NCBI GenBank assembly: GCA_022788225.1
Contig: JALEVO010000153.1
Location: 1-41,134 of the forward strand
Origin: Oscillospiraceae bacterium
GTDB taxonomy: Bacteria; Bacillota; Clostridia; Oscillospirales; Ruminococcaceae
Reading direction: 5' to 3'
DNA length: 41,134 nt
In this document: positions 33,510-41,134 of the stretch, piece after piece
Position numbering within the stretch: the first letter of the stretch is position 1
Layout: every line of letters begins with the position of its first letter
Made by a program: the position numbers and the translations under genes
Notes under the pieces: generated by a model
Told to the model about the DNA's origin: nothing
Databases searched by the model: none
The model's input: only the letters and a program-made list of their open reading frames with translations

Positions 33510-35387
33510 ATGAAAAAGAAATTGTTGGCTATTTTGTCGGCAGCGGTCATGTGCCTGTCTGCCGTACCCATTGCAGGAACAGCAGTGTCTGCCGAAGAAA
33601 ATGCCGGTGATATACTGCCGGACTGGGTTCCTGAAAGCTTTTCAGAAGCACTGGAGTTTGAAAACACTTACGGTGCAACACACATTGAGGACGGTGTGGT
33701 ATGTCTGTTATTCAGCGAAACCACCAACGAATCCTATTCCTATGAGATTTCTGCCACAACTGATGTTATGACCGAGGTTTCCCGTAATACTTATACGGAA
33801 GATTTAGCTGACTTCAAGTATGAAGTGGTAGTTTACAAGCCATTTGCCAATGGTTCATTTGAAGTCGATTTAAACCGCAAATTCCAGACAGCAACATTTG
33901 TTGATTACTCATTCGATTTTTACGTTGACGAGGACGGAACGATTTCCGAAACAGACATTTACTCATGGGTGCCAGACTGTATAACAGAATACAACGACTT
34001 TGCAGAAAAGAATGGTACGGTTTCTGTTCATGGCGGCTATATTGCATATTATTACACTGTTGGTGGCGGCACTGGTAATTCTCTTATCATGGAACAGAAC
34101 GGTACAGCAGAAATCAAGCAGATTGCAGAATCAGACTGTACAGAAAAAGTGGCATACACAGAAGTATGCGGAACCCCCACCTATTCTGTCGTGGTATATC
34201 AGCCGGTTTCAGACGGAACAGTTGATATTTCATGGAAAATCGGATATGAATGGGATCTTGAAAACTCAACTATCAGTGAAATCAATAAAAGCTATGAAGT
34301 CAGCGAAAACGGTACAGTGATTACTGAAATACAGGCTGCTCCTGACGAAAACACTCAGAGAGTGTCCGTTGTTGACTATGAAACAGAAAAGTTGCTTCAG
34401 TTCAGTGATGCAAAGTTATACCCTGTCAGCTTTCATACCGGCTATGAGATTGAATACGTTCTGATTGACGGTTCGTTTGGGTGGAGTACTAACTGGGGAC
34501 CCACATCAGAATGGGACTACAACGGACAGAATCCTTTTGTAATTGATATTGCAGATTTTGCAGGAGGATTCGGTGTTGCCGAATACGAAGTCATTAACAT
34601 TGATCTGCCCCGTGGATATTATCTTCCTGATGATTACCTTGAAGTAAAAGAGTATGATAATAATTCCGCAGATATTTACATCAAAGTGAAAAAGACAGTT
34701 AACGGTGATATAAATGCTGACGAAACATTCAGTGTTGCTGATGCGGTACTGCTCCAGAAGTGGCAGGTCAATGCGGCTGATACAAAGCTTTCTAACTGGA
34801 GAAATGCCGATCTGAACGGTGACGAAAAGCTTGATGTATTTGACAGCTGTATGATGAGGCGTGAGCTGATTGAACAGAATCAGTCTGATACGAAGCCTGT
34901 GTTGATGATTGAAGATTATCAGATTACAATGTCTGAAAACGGATGGGACAGTCAGAACTATGAACGAATCATTACCCAGAACGGAACCCGTTATACTGCG
35001 GAGAGTGTTGTAATTGATCCTGTGGAGGGCTATGAATGGAAACTGGAAGATGATATAAATTATATAATGAATTCCGGCACAGAAGAACTTTTCATTAAGG
35101 ATTCAGACATTTTACAGAAAATTTCTGATTTCACTGAATCCGCCGCCCAGTACAAGGACTGCGAAATGGAAAGCTGGAACTTTTCCATTGATGACTGGGG
35201 TCAGGAAGTACTTTATGCTCTGTATACCGACGAAAACGGCTCATATCAGATGATAGAGCTTTGCAGATTAGGCGGTGAGTGTGCATGGCTTGACAATGCA
35301 GAAGTACAGGAGTTTGTGACAATGCTAATTGAAAACGGTTATTTCGGAGATAAGGGTATTTTAAGTTACTATTTTGAAAATCAATAA
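33510..35387 (+). CDS. Secreted protein with internal dockerin and repeated N-terminal WVP domains
   Basis: A 625-residue secreted protein with a signal peptide (about 1-28, ending AVSAEE). Two related domains of about 100 residues follow: one starts LPDWVPESFSEALEFENTYG (about 36) and the other YSWVPDCITEYNDFAEKNG (about 150), and each ends with a VVVY(K/Q)P strand. A beta-rich region leads to a dockerin at about 395-455 (VNGDINADETFSVADAVLLQ and ADLNGDEKLDVFDSCMMRRE). A C-terminal domain of about 165 residues follows. Dockerins are usually terminal, so the internal position is unusual. The dockerin suggests attachment to a cellulosome; no catalytic motif is visible and I do not know the function of the flanking domains. 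ACGGAGGT precedes the start. Confidence 0.85.
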   Translation: MKKKLLAILSAAVMCLSAVPIAGTAVSAEENAGDILPDWVPESFSEALEFENTYGATHIEDGVVCLLFSETTNESYSYEISATTDVMTEVSRNTYTEDLADFKYEVVVYKPFANGSFEVDLNRKFQTATFVDYSFDFYVDEDGTISETDIYSWVPDCITEYNDFAEKNGTVSVHGGYIAYYYTVGGGTGNSLIMEQNGTAEIKQIAESDCTEKVAYTEVCGTPTYSVVVYQPVSDGTVDISWKIGYEWDLENSTISEINKSYEVSENGTVITEIQAAPDENTQRVSVVDYETEKLLQFSDAKLYPVSFHTGYEIEYVLIDGSFGWSTNWGPTSEWDYNGQNPFVIDIADFAGGFGVAEYEVINIDLPRGYYLPDDYLEVKEYDNNSADIYIKVKKTVNGDINADETFSVADAVLLQKWQVNAADTKLSNWRNADLNGDEKLDVFDSCMMRRELIEQNQSDTKPVLMIEDYQITMSENGWDSQNYERIITQNGTRYTAESVVIDPVEGYEWKLEDDINYIMNSGTEELFIKDSDILQKISDFTESAAQYKDCEMESWNFSIDDWGQEVLYALYTDENGSYQMIELCRLGGECAWLDNAEVQEFVTMLIENGYFGDKGILSYYFENQ

Positions 35388-35411
35388 TACAAAGTAATTT
35401 TAAATACAAAA

Positions 35412-35442
35412 AAACAGGCACTGCTTTTTGCGGTGCCTGTTT
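35412..35442. terminator. Terminator between the internal-dockerin and GNAT genes
   Basis: AAACAGGCAC/GTGCCTGTTT (35412-35421, 35433-35442), a stem with a T-rich loop. Convergent genes share it; A and T runs flank both sides. Confidence 0.8.
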
Positions 35443-35474
35443 AATATTATACCTCATTCAAAATCAAGTCTTAA

Positions 35475-36332
35475 TTATTCAGCAATCAGATTAATGTAAC
35501 ACTTATCAAAGTCAAAATTACCTTTAAGCAGGATTCCATGACCATAGTACATTGTTTCTGTCTGCTCAAAAAGTTCATGATTTTCAGGGGAAGTTTCTCT
35601 GTATATTCTGAAAGGAATATTTGTTCCAAAATGCTCCGCTATTGCTGCTATTCCCCTGCACAGCATATTCAGCGGAAGACTCGTTTCACGGATAAGCACA
35701 TATTCCTCTTCAATGGAAACAGTTGCATAATACACCTTATTTTCCAGTTCAAGCTTTATCACATCTCCGGAAAACACAAGGTCCTCATAAATAAAATCTG
35801 CCGTTTCATCATCCCATATCAAAGCTTTTTTCATACCCATGAGATATTCATTTCTGCTCTTTATAAACTCACTTTTTTCCATATGAACTGCTGTCATTTC
35901 AGATTTTTCAAAATCCTCTGGACCGATATCTATTACATCAAGTTCCGAACAGCGTTTCATCCCTTCTGTTTCATAAAGTCTCGTGCAATAAAGCGCCGAA
36001 ACGCCGAAATTAACCTCACAGCCCTGCTCCCGGCTATATTCAAAGGCAAAGTGCACAAGCTTTCTCATATATCCCCTGTGCCTGTAATCCGGATGTATAC
36101 CTCCGGCATACATAAATGCCGTCTTTACCGCTTTTCCGGAAGCGTTTGTTTTACCCCAGAAAAAGTATATTACGCCAATAATTTTATTGTCAGTTTTACA
36201 GGCAACAGCATTCCCTTTTTTAAAGTACTTTTGCATAAACATTTCAATAAAATCAGCTTCATCATCATCAAAAAGCAGTTTCCAGAGTTCAGTTAACTGT
36301 GGAATATCGCATCTGTCAGGTAAAAACATCAT
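35475..36332 (-). CDS. GNAT-family N-acetyltransferase
   Basis: A 285-residue protein. The N-terminal GNAT domain has the acetyl-CoA-binding run AGGIHPDYRHRGYMRKLVHF (about 76-95, the Q/RxxGxG/A-type motif) and a following ALYCTRLYETEGMKR near the active cleft. The C-terminal part (about 150-285) is a second domain seen in two-domain GNATs; its role is not clear. Substrate unknown. It is the last gene of a minus-strand run, 17 bases after the MFS gene, and may be co-transcribed with it. Two ATG codons in a row (36332, 36329) are possible starts. Confidence 0.82.
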   Translation of the reverse strand: MMFLPDRCDIPQLTELWKLLFDDDEADFIEMFMQKYFKKGNAVACKTDNKIIGVIYFFWGKTNASGKAVKTAFMYAGGIHPDYRHRGYMRKLVHFAFEYSREQGCEVNFGVSALYCTRLYETEGMKRCSELDVIDIGPEDFEKSEMTAVHMEKSEFIKSRNEYLMGMKKALIWDDETADFIYEDLVFSGDVIKLELENKVYYATVSIEEEYVLIRETSLPLNMLCRGIAAIAEHFGTNIPFRIYRETSPENHELFEQTETMYYGHGILLKGNFDFDKCYINLIAE

Positions 36333-36349
36333 TTTTTATCCACCCCATA

Positions 36350-38032
36350 TCATTTGTCCTTTTTTTCAATGATTCTGTGTGCAGCTGCAAATATCGTAAG
36401 CATCAGCACAAATCCGGCTGCCAGAATCATAAGACCTTTTTCAGTTCCAAGAATAAATATGTAAGCAAATATCATAGGTCCGCAGGCAGAGGAAATATTC
36501 TCCACAGTTGTATTGATACTCATAGCCTTGCCGTTGCCAAGCTTTTTGACCTCCGGCAGATTAGTGAAATATACTGACTGAGCTGTAAGTCCGAAGCTGT
36601 CTGCCACTGCAAACATTGCAACTACAATAAAACAGCTTAAAATTGACGGTGACACAATAAAGAAAACAAGTGCCGAAGCGTAAATTACAGAAGCAAACAG
36701 CATACTGCGGTATGTACCCATTCGCTTTGAAATGACTTCTGAAAGAACAGGTCCGAGATAAATGGAAACCACACCGCTTAAAAGGAACGCAAGAGATATC
36801 TGCGTTTCAGTCAGCATACTTTCCGCACCATAAACCGGGAAGAAATAACTCAGAAATGATGCACAGATAATGTACGGGAAATTTATCATTACAAAGAACA
36901 TCAGAACCCTTGGCTTACAGATAAATCTGAACACTGACATGGACTTTTTGCTGTCACTTTCTTCATCATTTTCCTCCGCAGTAAAGGGCGCAAGGTATTT
37001 CCTGCCCTGCATACAAAGTGCCACAAGAACAACCATTGCCGGAACTATGCAGGCAGCTGCAAGATAAGTATTGCTGAAGCCAAGATGTTCAGCTATCATT
37101 GAACCCACAACCGTTCCGCAGTTTATACCGGCAAGACACGCCGCATTCAAACCGGCAAATCCCTTGCTGCGGTATTCCTCATCAGAGAATGCTGCAATAT
37201 ACGCATTGATTGCAATTGCAAACATTCCTCCGGCAGCGCCTGTACATATATTTGCTCCGATAAAAACATAAAGATTATTGGCATTCGCCGCCATAAGATT
37301 ACCGCTTATATAGAAAAATGCTGCCGCAAAGCTGAGATTTTTACAGCCTGTCTTATCACATATAAATCCTGCCAGAACAGTTGCCAGTGCTGCTGCCACC
37401 GTTTCCACAGAAATCGGAAGCGCAGCTGCAATCTCTGCCGAAAACGGGTCTGATTCACGCCAGAGTTCCGTTCCGTAAAGCGGAGTAAATGCAGTTGACA
37501 TATTCGCCGCAAAATAAACAATAAACACCAGCGGACGAATAATATTCGGTGAAATCGGACGCTTTTCCTTTATTGCCGGACGTCTGTCTGCAAGACCTTC
37601 TCTCGAAATAATCACTTCACCTAAAATAAGCAAAGCGATGATAAGGCTCATGAATACATAAACAAGTACATTTTTTACAAGTTCACTGTTTTCAGCGTTA
37701 AACACATACAGATCTGTACCTGTTTCAAGAAGTGCAACAACTTCTCCGGATTCGTCTGTTACTGGATAAGCCACAAACATATAGCTTCCGTCTGCACTGT
37801 TATAGTTATTTGACTGATAAGGCTCCCCTGTTTCGTAGATTCTCTGTTCAACAGAGCCTTCGAACATTCCTGCCATAGGATAAAAACCGACATGGTGATC
37901 CTCGGCAGAATATATCTCTGAAATTATTCCGTCTATTTCCTTATAAATTACAAAATAAACTTCTTCAGCACCATCTGCATTATCTGAATATTCATGTATT
38001 ATATTGTCAATTTCATTCCATAACAGGGGCAA
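36350..38032 (-). pseudogene. MFS transporter with N-terminal Cache-like domain, 5' end missing
   Basis: An open frame of 560 codons with no usable start: it opens at a TTG (38032) inside the exporter gene, with no ribosome binding site. Residues 1-125 look like the inside of an extracytoplasmic Cache-type sensor domain (YFVIYKEIDGIISEIYSAED, later YMFVAYPVTDESGEVVALLETG), which normally follows a membrane helix that is absent here. A helix (about 133-155) then leads to a major-facilitator core of about 12 helices (residues 165-555), with DKTGCKNLS in the inter-helix loop. The join with the exporter gene suggests a deletion removed the true start. If expressed at all, it would need readthrough or reinitiation. 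Confidence 0.6.
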
Positions 38033-38864
38033 TCTGAGTACAGAGAATATTTGCTATCTCATTGTTGCTTTGCTGTCTTGATGAAATATCTCCGGCAAAG
38101 CGCTGTGAAAAAAACTCCACAGGCAGTCTGAGTGCATGCCACATAAAAGAGGACGACGAACCTATACTCATTTTCGCCTGAAGCTTTGCAAGATATATTC
38201 CTTTGAGAATTTCAGCTGCAAATCCTGCCACAAGTGTTATGACCATGGCAAGTATCAGCGATCTCATTTTATCTGACGCACCGCCTATAAGGACCTCATC
38301 AGTAAATACCTTGTAAAAAACAGGCTTGACAAGCGAAATCACTGAAATAATAAGCCCCATTACAAGAATAAATACCATTATTCCCTTGCAGTCTTTAAGC
38401 TTGTTTGCAACATAGGACAAAACGCTCTTTGGTTTGCCCATAGGGACAAAATTTTCTGACGGACTGAATTTCAGCACAACGCCGGTAAACGACCTGTCAA
38501 ACTCGTCCATATCAACCAGCACTCTTCCGCCTGCCGGGTCATTTATTACAGCTTTATCCCCTTTAAATCCGCACAGCACAACAAAATGATTAAAGTTCCA
38601 GTGAATTATCATGGGGAATTCCGTTTCCTGCCTGATTTTTTCAACACTCATGCGGAATCCTCCGGCGTTAAGTCCGTGATGTCTTGCTGCAAGAATTATG
38701 TACTTTGCACTGCTTCCGTCTCTGGAAATATTGCAGTCAAGACGAAGCCGTTCCAGAGGCACATATCTTTTATAGTATGCCAGTACCATTGCAAGGGAAG
38801 CCGCACCGCATTCCAGCGCCTCCATCTGCAGTATTACCGGAACATTTTTTGCATATCTTTTCAT
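38013..38864 (-). pseudogene. NHLP/bacteriocin-type ABC exporter with C39 peptidase, 3' end missing
   Basis: The frame covers 283 residues of a protein normally about 700 long. An intact C39 peptidase domain (C19 in ALECGAASLAM, H93 in FNHFVVLCG, D109 in INDPAGG) removes double-glycine-type leader peptides. The first membrane helices (about 162-245) follow, then FAGDISSRQQSN, typical of this exporter family, and the frame stops within a few codons. The remaining helices and the whole ATPase domain are missing. The frame ends over the start of the MFS frame. The start follows GGGAGA, and the HlyD-like gene ends 18 bases upstream. The peptidase could still fold, but transport is not possible. 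Confidence 0.75.
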
Positions 38865-38882
38865 ACTAAATCTCCCAGTCCC

Positions 38883-39794
38883 TTAACTCAAAAGCATTTC
38901 CACAGGTAAATATTCGTCTGCAACTACTATTATTGAACACTGTGTTCCAAGCCCGACAAAAAGGTCCTCACCTTTTTTATTGGACCAGTTATATCTGTTT
39001 CCGGAATTTTCGTCAAAATCCAGTCTGATTCTTACTTCAACACATATTCCTTCCGGCATGATGTTTTCCACATAGGACAGCGTTCCCATTTTTGCAATGA
39101 TACTGTCTTCCGAAACCGGAGTATCAGATACAGCCGTAACAACGCCTGTCATATAGCCATATTCTTCTCTTGGCGCATATAACGGCGAAACCTGTGCCGG
39201 CATACCAAGTTCGATATCATTTGAATCCTGAAGCGGAACATAAGCCACAACCTCGTTATAGCCGCTGTCTGCCATTATTGATACAATAGTATCTCCTGCC
39301 ATAAGTGCACTTCCTGTGCTCTTTACAGTCTGAATATATCCGTCAGTATTACTCTTTATAACAGTAGACGCGACATAGGATTCAATAAGTTCGTCAATCC
39401 TTGTTGAAATTGTTCTGTATTCCTCTGAATTTTTTTCAAAATTCTCTGCCTTGTATCGGCAGTCTCTTATCTCGTTGAGCAGTTCGTCATTTGACACAAC
39501 AGCTATTATGTCCCCGATTTCAACATAGTCCCCTTCTTTTACAAGAACATCTGTCACAAGGCATTCTCTCTCTGCAACGCTTGAAATAATATTATTGTTT
39601 GTAAACACAACACCACTCATATTTATTCCATTTGTGATTTTATATGTAAATCCCCATATTACAAATGTAATAAACGCAACAACAAATGCCGCAAAAACTA
39701 TCCATGCTGACGGACGCATTATTTTTACCTGCTTGTCAAGCTGTTCAGGTGTTGACAATGTATCAAGGGAAGTTTTTCTGAATAATTCAGCCAT
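38883..39794 (-). CDS. HlyD-like secretion adaptor of a peptide (NHLP-type) exporter
   Basis: A 303-residue protein with one membrane helix (about 29-50), then a membrane-fusion-protein body: a lipoyl-like half VKEGDYVEIGDIIAVVSND, a short coiled coil (about 105-140) and the second half SNTDGYIQTVKSTGSALMAGD. It would couple to an ABC exporter for double-glycine peptides; that exporter is the truncated C39 gene 18 bases downstream. ATG 39794 is chosen because GGAG precedes it; a TTG 12 bases upstream is in frame but overlaps no binding site. No precursor peptide or modification enzyme was found in the window. Confidence 0.82.
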   Translation of the reverse strand: MAELFRKTSLDTLSTPEQLDKQVKIMRPSAWIVFAAFVVAFITFVIWGFTYKITNGINMSGVVFTNNNIISSVAERECLVTDVLVKEGDYVEIGDIIAVVSNDELLNEIRDCRYKAENFEKNSEEYRTISTRIDELIESYVASTVIKSNTDGYIQTVKSTGSALMAGDTIVSIMADSGYNEVVAYVPLQDSNDIELGMPAQVSPLYAPREEYGYMTGVVTAVSDTPVSEDSIIAKMGTLSYVENIMPEGICVEVRIRLDFDENSGNRYNWSNKKGEDLFVGLGTQCSIIVVADEYLPVEMLLS

Positions 39795-39806
39795 ATCATT
39801 CTCCAA

Positions 39807-40355
39807 TCATTCTTTCATTCTGAACGTTCCGTCATAAAAAACAAGCGTGTCATATCCTGTCGGAACAAGTGCACCGTTTTCATCAAACATGACCTTGCCG
39901 TTAAGTCCTTCATGCCCGTCTTCTGATTTTACCTCTGCCATAAATTCCTCCGGACTGTCCACACCAGATATAAATGCATTTCCGAGTATCATTACCAGAT
40001 CATAACACTGCGCTGCGTCCTCAAGCATATCTCTTCCATACGTCTTCCTGAAACGTTCTGAAACAGACTTGCCCGCCTGAGTATTTCCGGTTATGTAAAG
40101 CGGAACTATCACCGTACCGTCAAGATACTTGCCGTTTAATGCGATATCTTCTTCAGTTTCCATAACATAATCAGATACCACCTGTATATCCGAACCCTTC
40201 TCACGCAGCATTCTTACAAGGTCACTGTTATAGCAGAAATAGTTGCTGACGCACACCACATCAACTCCCAGACTGACCCATTCCGAAGAACCGCAACCTG
40301 TAAGCATGGCTGACGCCAGCATTAAACTCAACCCTAAAATTCCTATCTTTTTCAT
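39807..40355 (-). CDS. Short lipoprotein resembling one lobe of an amino-acid-type binding protein
   Basis: A 182-residue lipoprotein with lipobox LTGC (C21). The rest resembles the second half of Leu/Ile/Val-type periplasmic-binding proteins: VDVVCVSNYFCYNSDLVRML, then a stretch with KYLDGTVIVPLYI, FRKTYGRDMLEDAAQCYDLV and a closing GLNGKVMFDENGALVP. Full family members are about 350-400 residues with two lobes, so the first lobe seems absent. It leads the minus-strand export operon. A genuine one-lobe protein or the result of an internal deletion are both possible. GAGAGG precedes ATG 40355. Confidence 0.7.
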   Translation of the reverse strand: MKKIGILGLSLMLASAMLTGCGSSEWVSLGVDVVCVSNYFCYNSDLVRMLREKGSDIQVVSDYVMETEEDIALNGKYLDGTVIVPLYITGNTQAGKSVSERFRKTYGRDMLEDAAQCYDLVMILGNAFISGVDSPEEFMAEVKSEDGHEGLNGKVMFDENGALVPTGYDTLVFYDGTFRMKE

Positions 40356-40534
40356 AATATATAACCTCTCTTTTTAGCATCTGTTTTCACAAAAATAAAT
40401 CTTATATTTCCGTCTGATTTCCTTATTATTCATTTTTCAATGGTGATGTTGAAAAAAAGTCAGAATTATGGTATAATATATAATTAGCTTATTATATAAT
40501 CTGAATAAGATTCTTTTTACCTTGCTATAATTAT

Positions 40535-40562
40535 ATTATACTCATTTTTATGAGTATGTCAA
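40535..40562 (-). promoter_or_regulatory. Promoter of the export operon with palindromic operator in its spacer
   Basis: On the minus strand TTGACA (40557-40562), a 16-base spacer and TATAAT (40535-40540). A perfect palindrome ATACTCAT/ATGAGTAT (40538-40545, 40550-40557) fills the spacer. A second, less perfect copy (ATCATTTTAATGAGTA, 40572-40587) lies toward the divergent XRE gene. A repressor bound here would block RNA polymerase directly; the XRE protein at 40626 is the obvious candidate. Confidence 0.75.
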
Positions 40563-40625
40563 CATATCTATATCATTTTAATGAGTATTTTGTGATTATG
40601 CATAAATATCGGAGGCGGATTTTGT

Positions 40626-40964
40626 ATGTTTTATGAAAGGTTACAACAACTATGTAAAAATCAAGGGACATCTGTTTCCAATATGCTGAAAACTCTTGGA
40701 TTAAGCACCGGAAGTACCGGAAACTGGAAAAAAGGACAGCTTCCTAAAGGCGATGTGCTTGCGAAAATTGCTGATTATCTGAATACATCTATTGATTATA
40801 TAGTTTTCGGCGAATTTCGCACCAACTTAAAAGAAGACGAATTAAATCTCATTAAAATATATCAAAAAACCCCTGAAAGAGCCAAATATAAAGTCACCTG
40901 TGACTTTGAACGAATTGTGAATGAAGAAATTGAAAAAATGGCTTTAGAAAAAGATATTGTATAA
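40626..40964 (+). CDS. XRE-family helix-turn-helix regulator (phage-repressor-like)
   Basis: A 112-residue regulator with an N-terminal helix-turn-helix (about 5-62): RLQQLCKNQGTSVSNML, then STGSTGNWKKGQLPKGDVL and IADYLNTSIDYIVFGE. The C-terminal tail (about 65-112) is helical and charged and may mediate dimerisation; no peptidase motif is seen. GGAGG lies ten bases before the start. The gene is divergent from the export operon and next to two operator-like palindromes, so it probably represses both. An IS begins shortly after its stop. Confidence 0.9.
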   Translation: MFYERLQQLCKNQGTSVSNMLKTLGLSTGSTGNWKKGQLPKGDVLAKIADYLNTSIDYIVFGEFRTNLKEDELNLIKIYQKTPERAKYKVTCDFERIVNEEIEKMALEKDIV

Positions 40965-40985
40965 AACTGCATTTGTAGTTTTTCC

Positions 40986-41134
40986 CCGTTTTCATTGAGC
41001 CTATGAAAAAAAGTCTGTAAAAAAACAGTCAACTGTGGTAAAATAGAAAAAACAGGAGGCTGATTTTTATGGGAAGAAGAAAAAGAGAACCAATGAGTGA
41101 AGGCAAGAAGAATATCATTGCCGGACTGCTGGAG
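40986..41134 (+). mobile_element. Left end of an IS256-family insertion sequence (cut by window)
   Basis: A transposase start (see next entry) and an A/T-rich leader with GAGCCTATG and GTCTGTAAAA/TTTTTACAGAC-like motifs suggest an IS left end here. The exact end and the right end are not visible; the left boundary is an estimate. Confidence 0.5.
41069..41134 (+). CDS. IS256-family (mutator-type) transposase, N-terminal fragment
   Basis: Only the first 22 codons are in the window (MGRRKREPMSEGKKNIIAGL, then LE). This opening is typical of IS256-family transposases from Clostridia, which are DDE enzymes that move the element by cut-and-paste or copy-out routes. AGGAGG (41054-41059) lies nine bases before the ATG. 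The rest of the gene, including the catalytic residues, is beyond the window edge, so its intactness cannot be judged. Confidence 0.7.
   Translation, partial: MGRRKREPMSEGKKNIIAGLLE

Overview
The window looks like chromosomal DNA of an anaerobic, plant-fibre-degrading Clostridia of the Ruminococcus type (Oscillospiraceae). The evidence is two secreted proteins with cellulosomal dockerin modules, one of them a GH74 xyloglucanase. There is also a pyruvate:ferredoxin oxidoreductase, an [FeFe]-hydrogenase maturase (HydE), Gram-positive signal peptides and lipoboxes, strong GGAGG ribosome binding sites, and many consensus TTGACA/TATAAT promoters. No rRNA, tRNA or CRISPR array was seen.

Layout. 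1-0.5 kb: a tiny hydrophobic peptide gene on the minus strand behind a perfect consensus promoter, then a structured non-coding stretch. 0.5-3.8 kb: a SLOG/YpsA-like protein, then a translationally coupled run of a degenerate LCP-like envelope protein, TatD nuclease and a membrane-anchored GH25 lysozyme. 3.8-4.75 kb: a gene-poor stretch with a doubtful 38-codon ORF, a DUF378 membrane protein and a dense cluster of short hairpins. 4.75-9.1 kb (minus): a GtrA flippase-like protein, a UDP-galactopyranose-mutase-like flavoprotein and a large GT-C-like membrane protein, probably a glycan modification operon. 9.4-15.5 kb (plus): ComM/YifB, RodA/FtsW, HydE, TcdA and GuaA. 15.6-19.9 kb (minus): a three-gene signalling operon with overlapping ends, namely a LytTR response regulator, a surface protein of unknown type and a 7TMR-DISM histidine kinase. 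20.1-24.5 kb (plus): a duplicated-domain lipoprotein, a TM2 protein, a clostripain-like lipoprotein protease and a D,D-carboxypeptidase. 24.7-28.2 kb (minus): PFOR. 28.6 kb: a likely small regulatory RNA with its own promoter and terminator. 28.7-35.4 kb: an XRE regulator, the GH74-dockerin enzyme, a VanY-type peptidase, a MerR relic that keeps a MerR-type promoter, and a protein with an internal dockerin. 35.5-41.1 kb: a GNAT enzyme and a damaged peptide-export locus (C39 exporter and MFS protein truncated against each other, HlyD-like adaptor, half-size binding lipoprotein), a divergent XRE regulator, and the 5' end of an IS256-family transposase at the window edge.

The strongest unusual items are the candidate sRNA at 28.6 kb, the truncation/fusion junction at 38.02 kb, the palindromic operator inside the export-operon promoter at 40.55 kb, the kinase-surface protein-regulator operon with helically phased repeats next to it, and the promoter-driven 31-residue peptide at the left edge. 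Function calls rest on motif reading alone; no database search was run.
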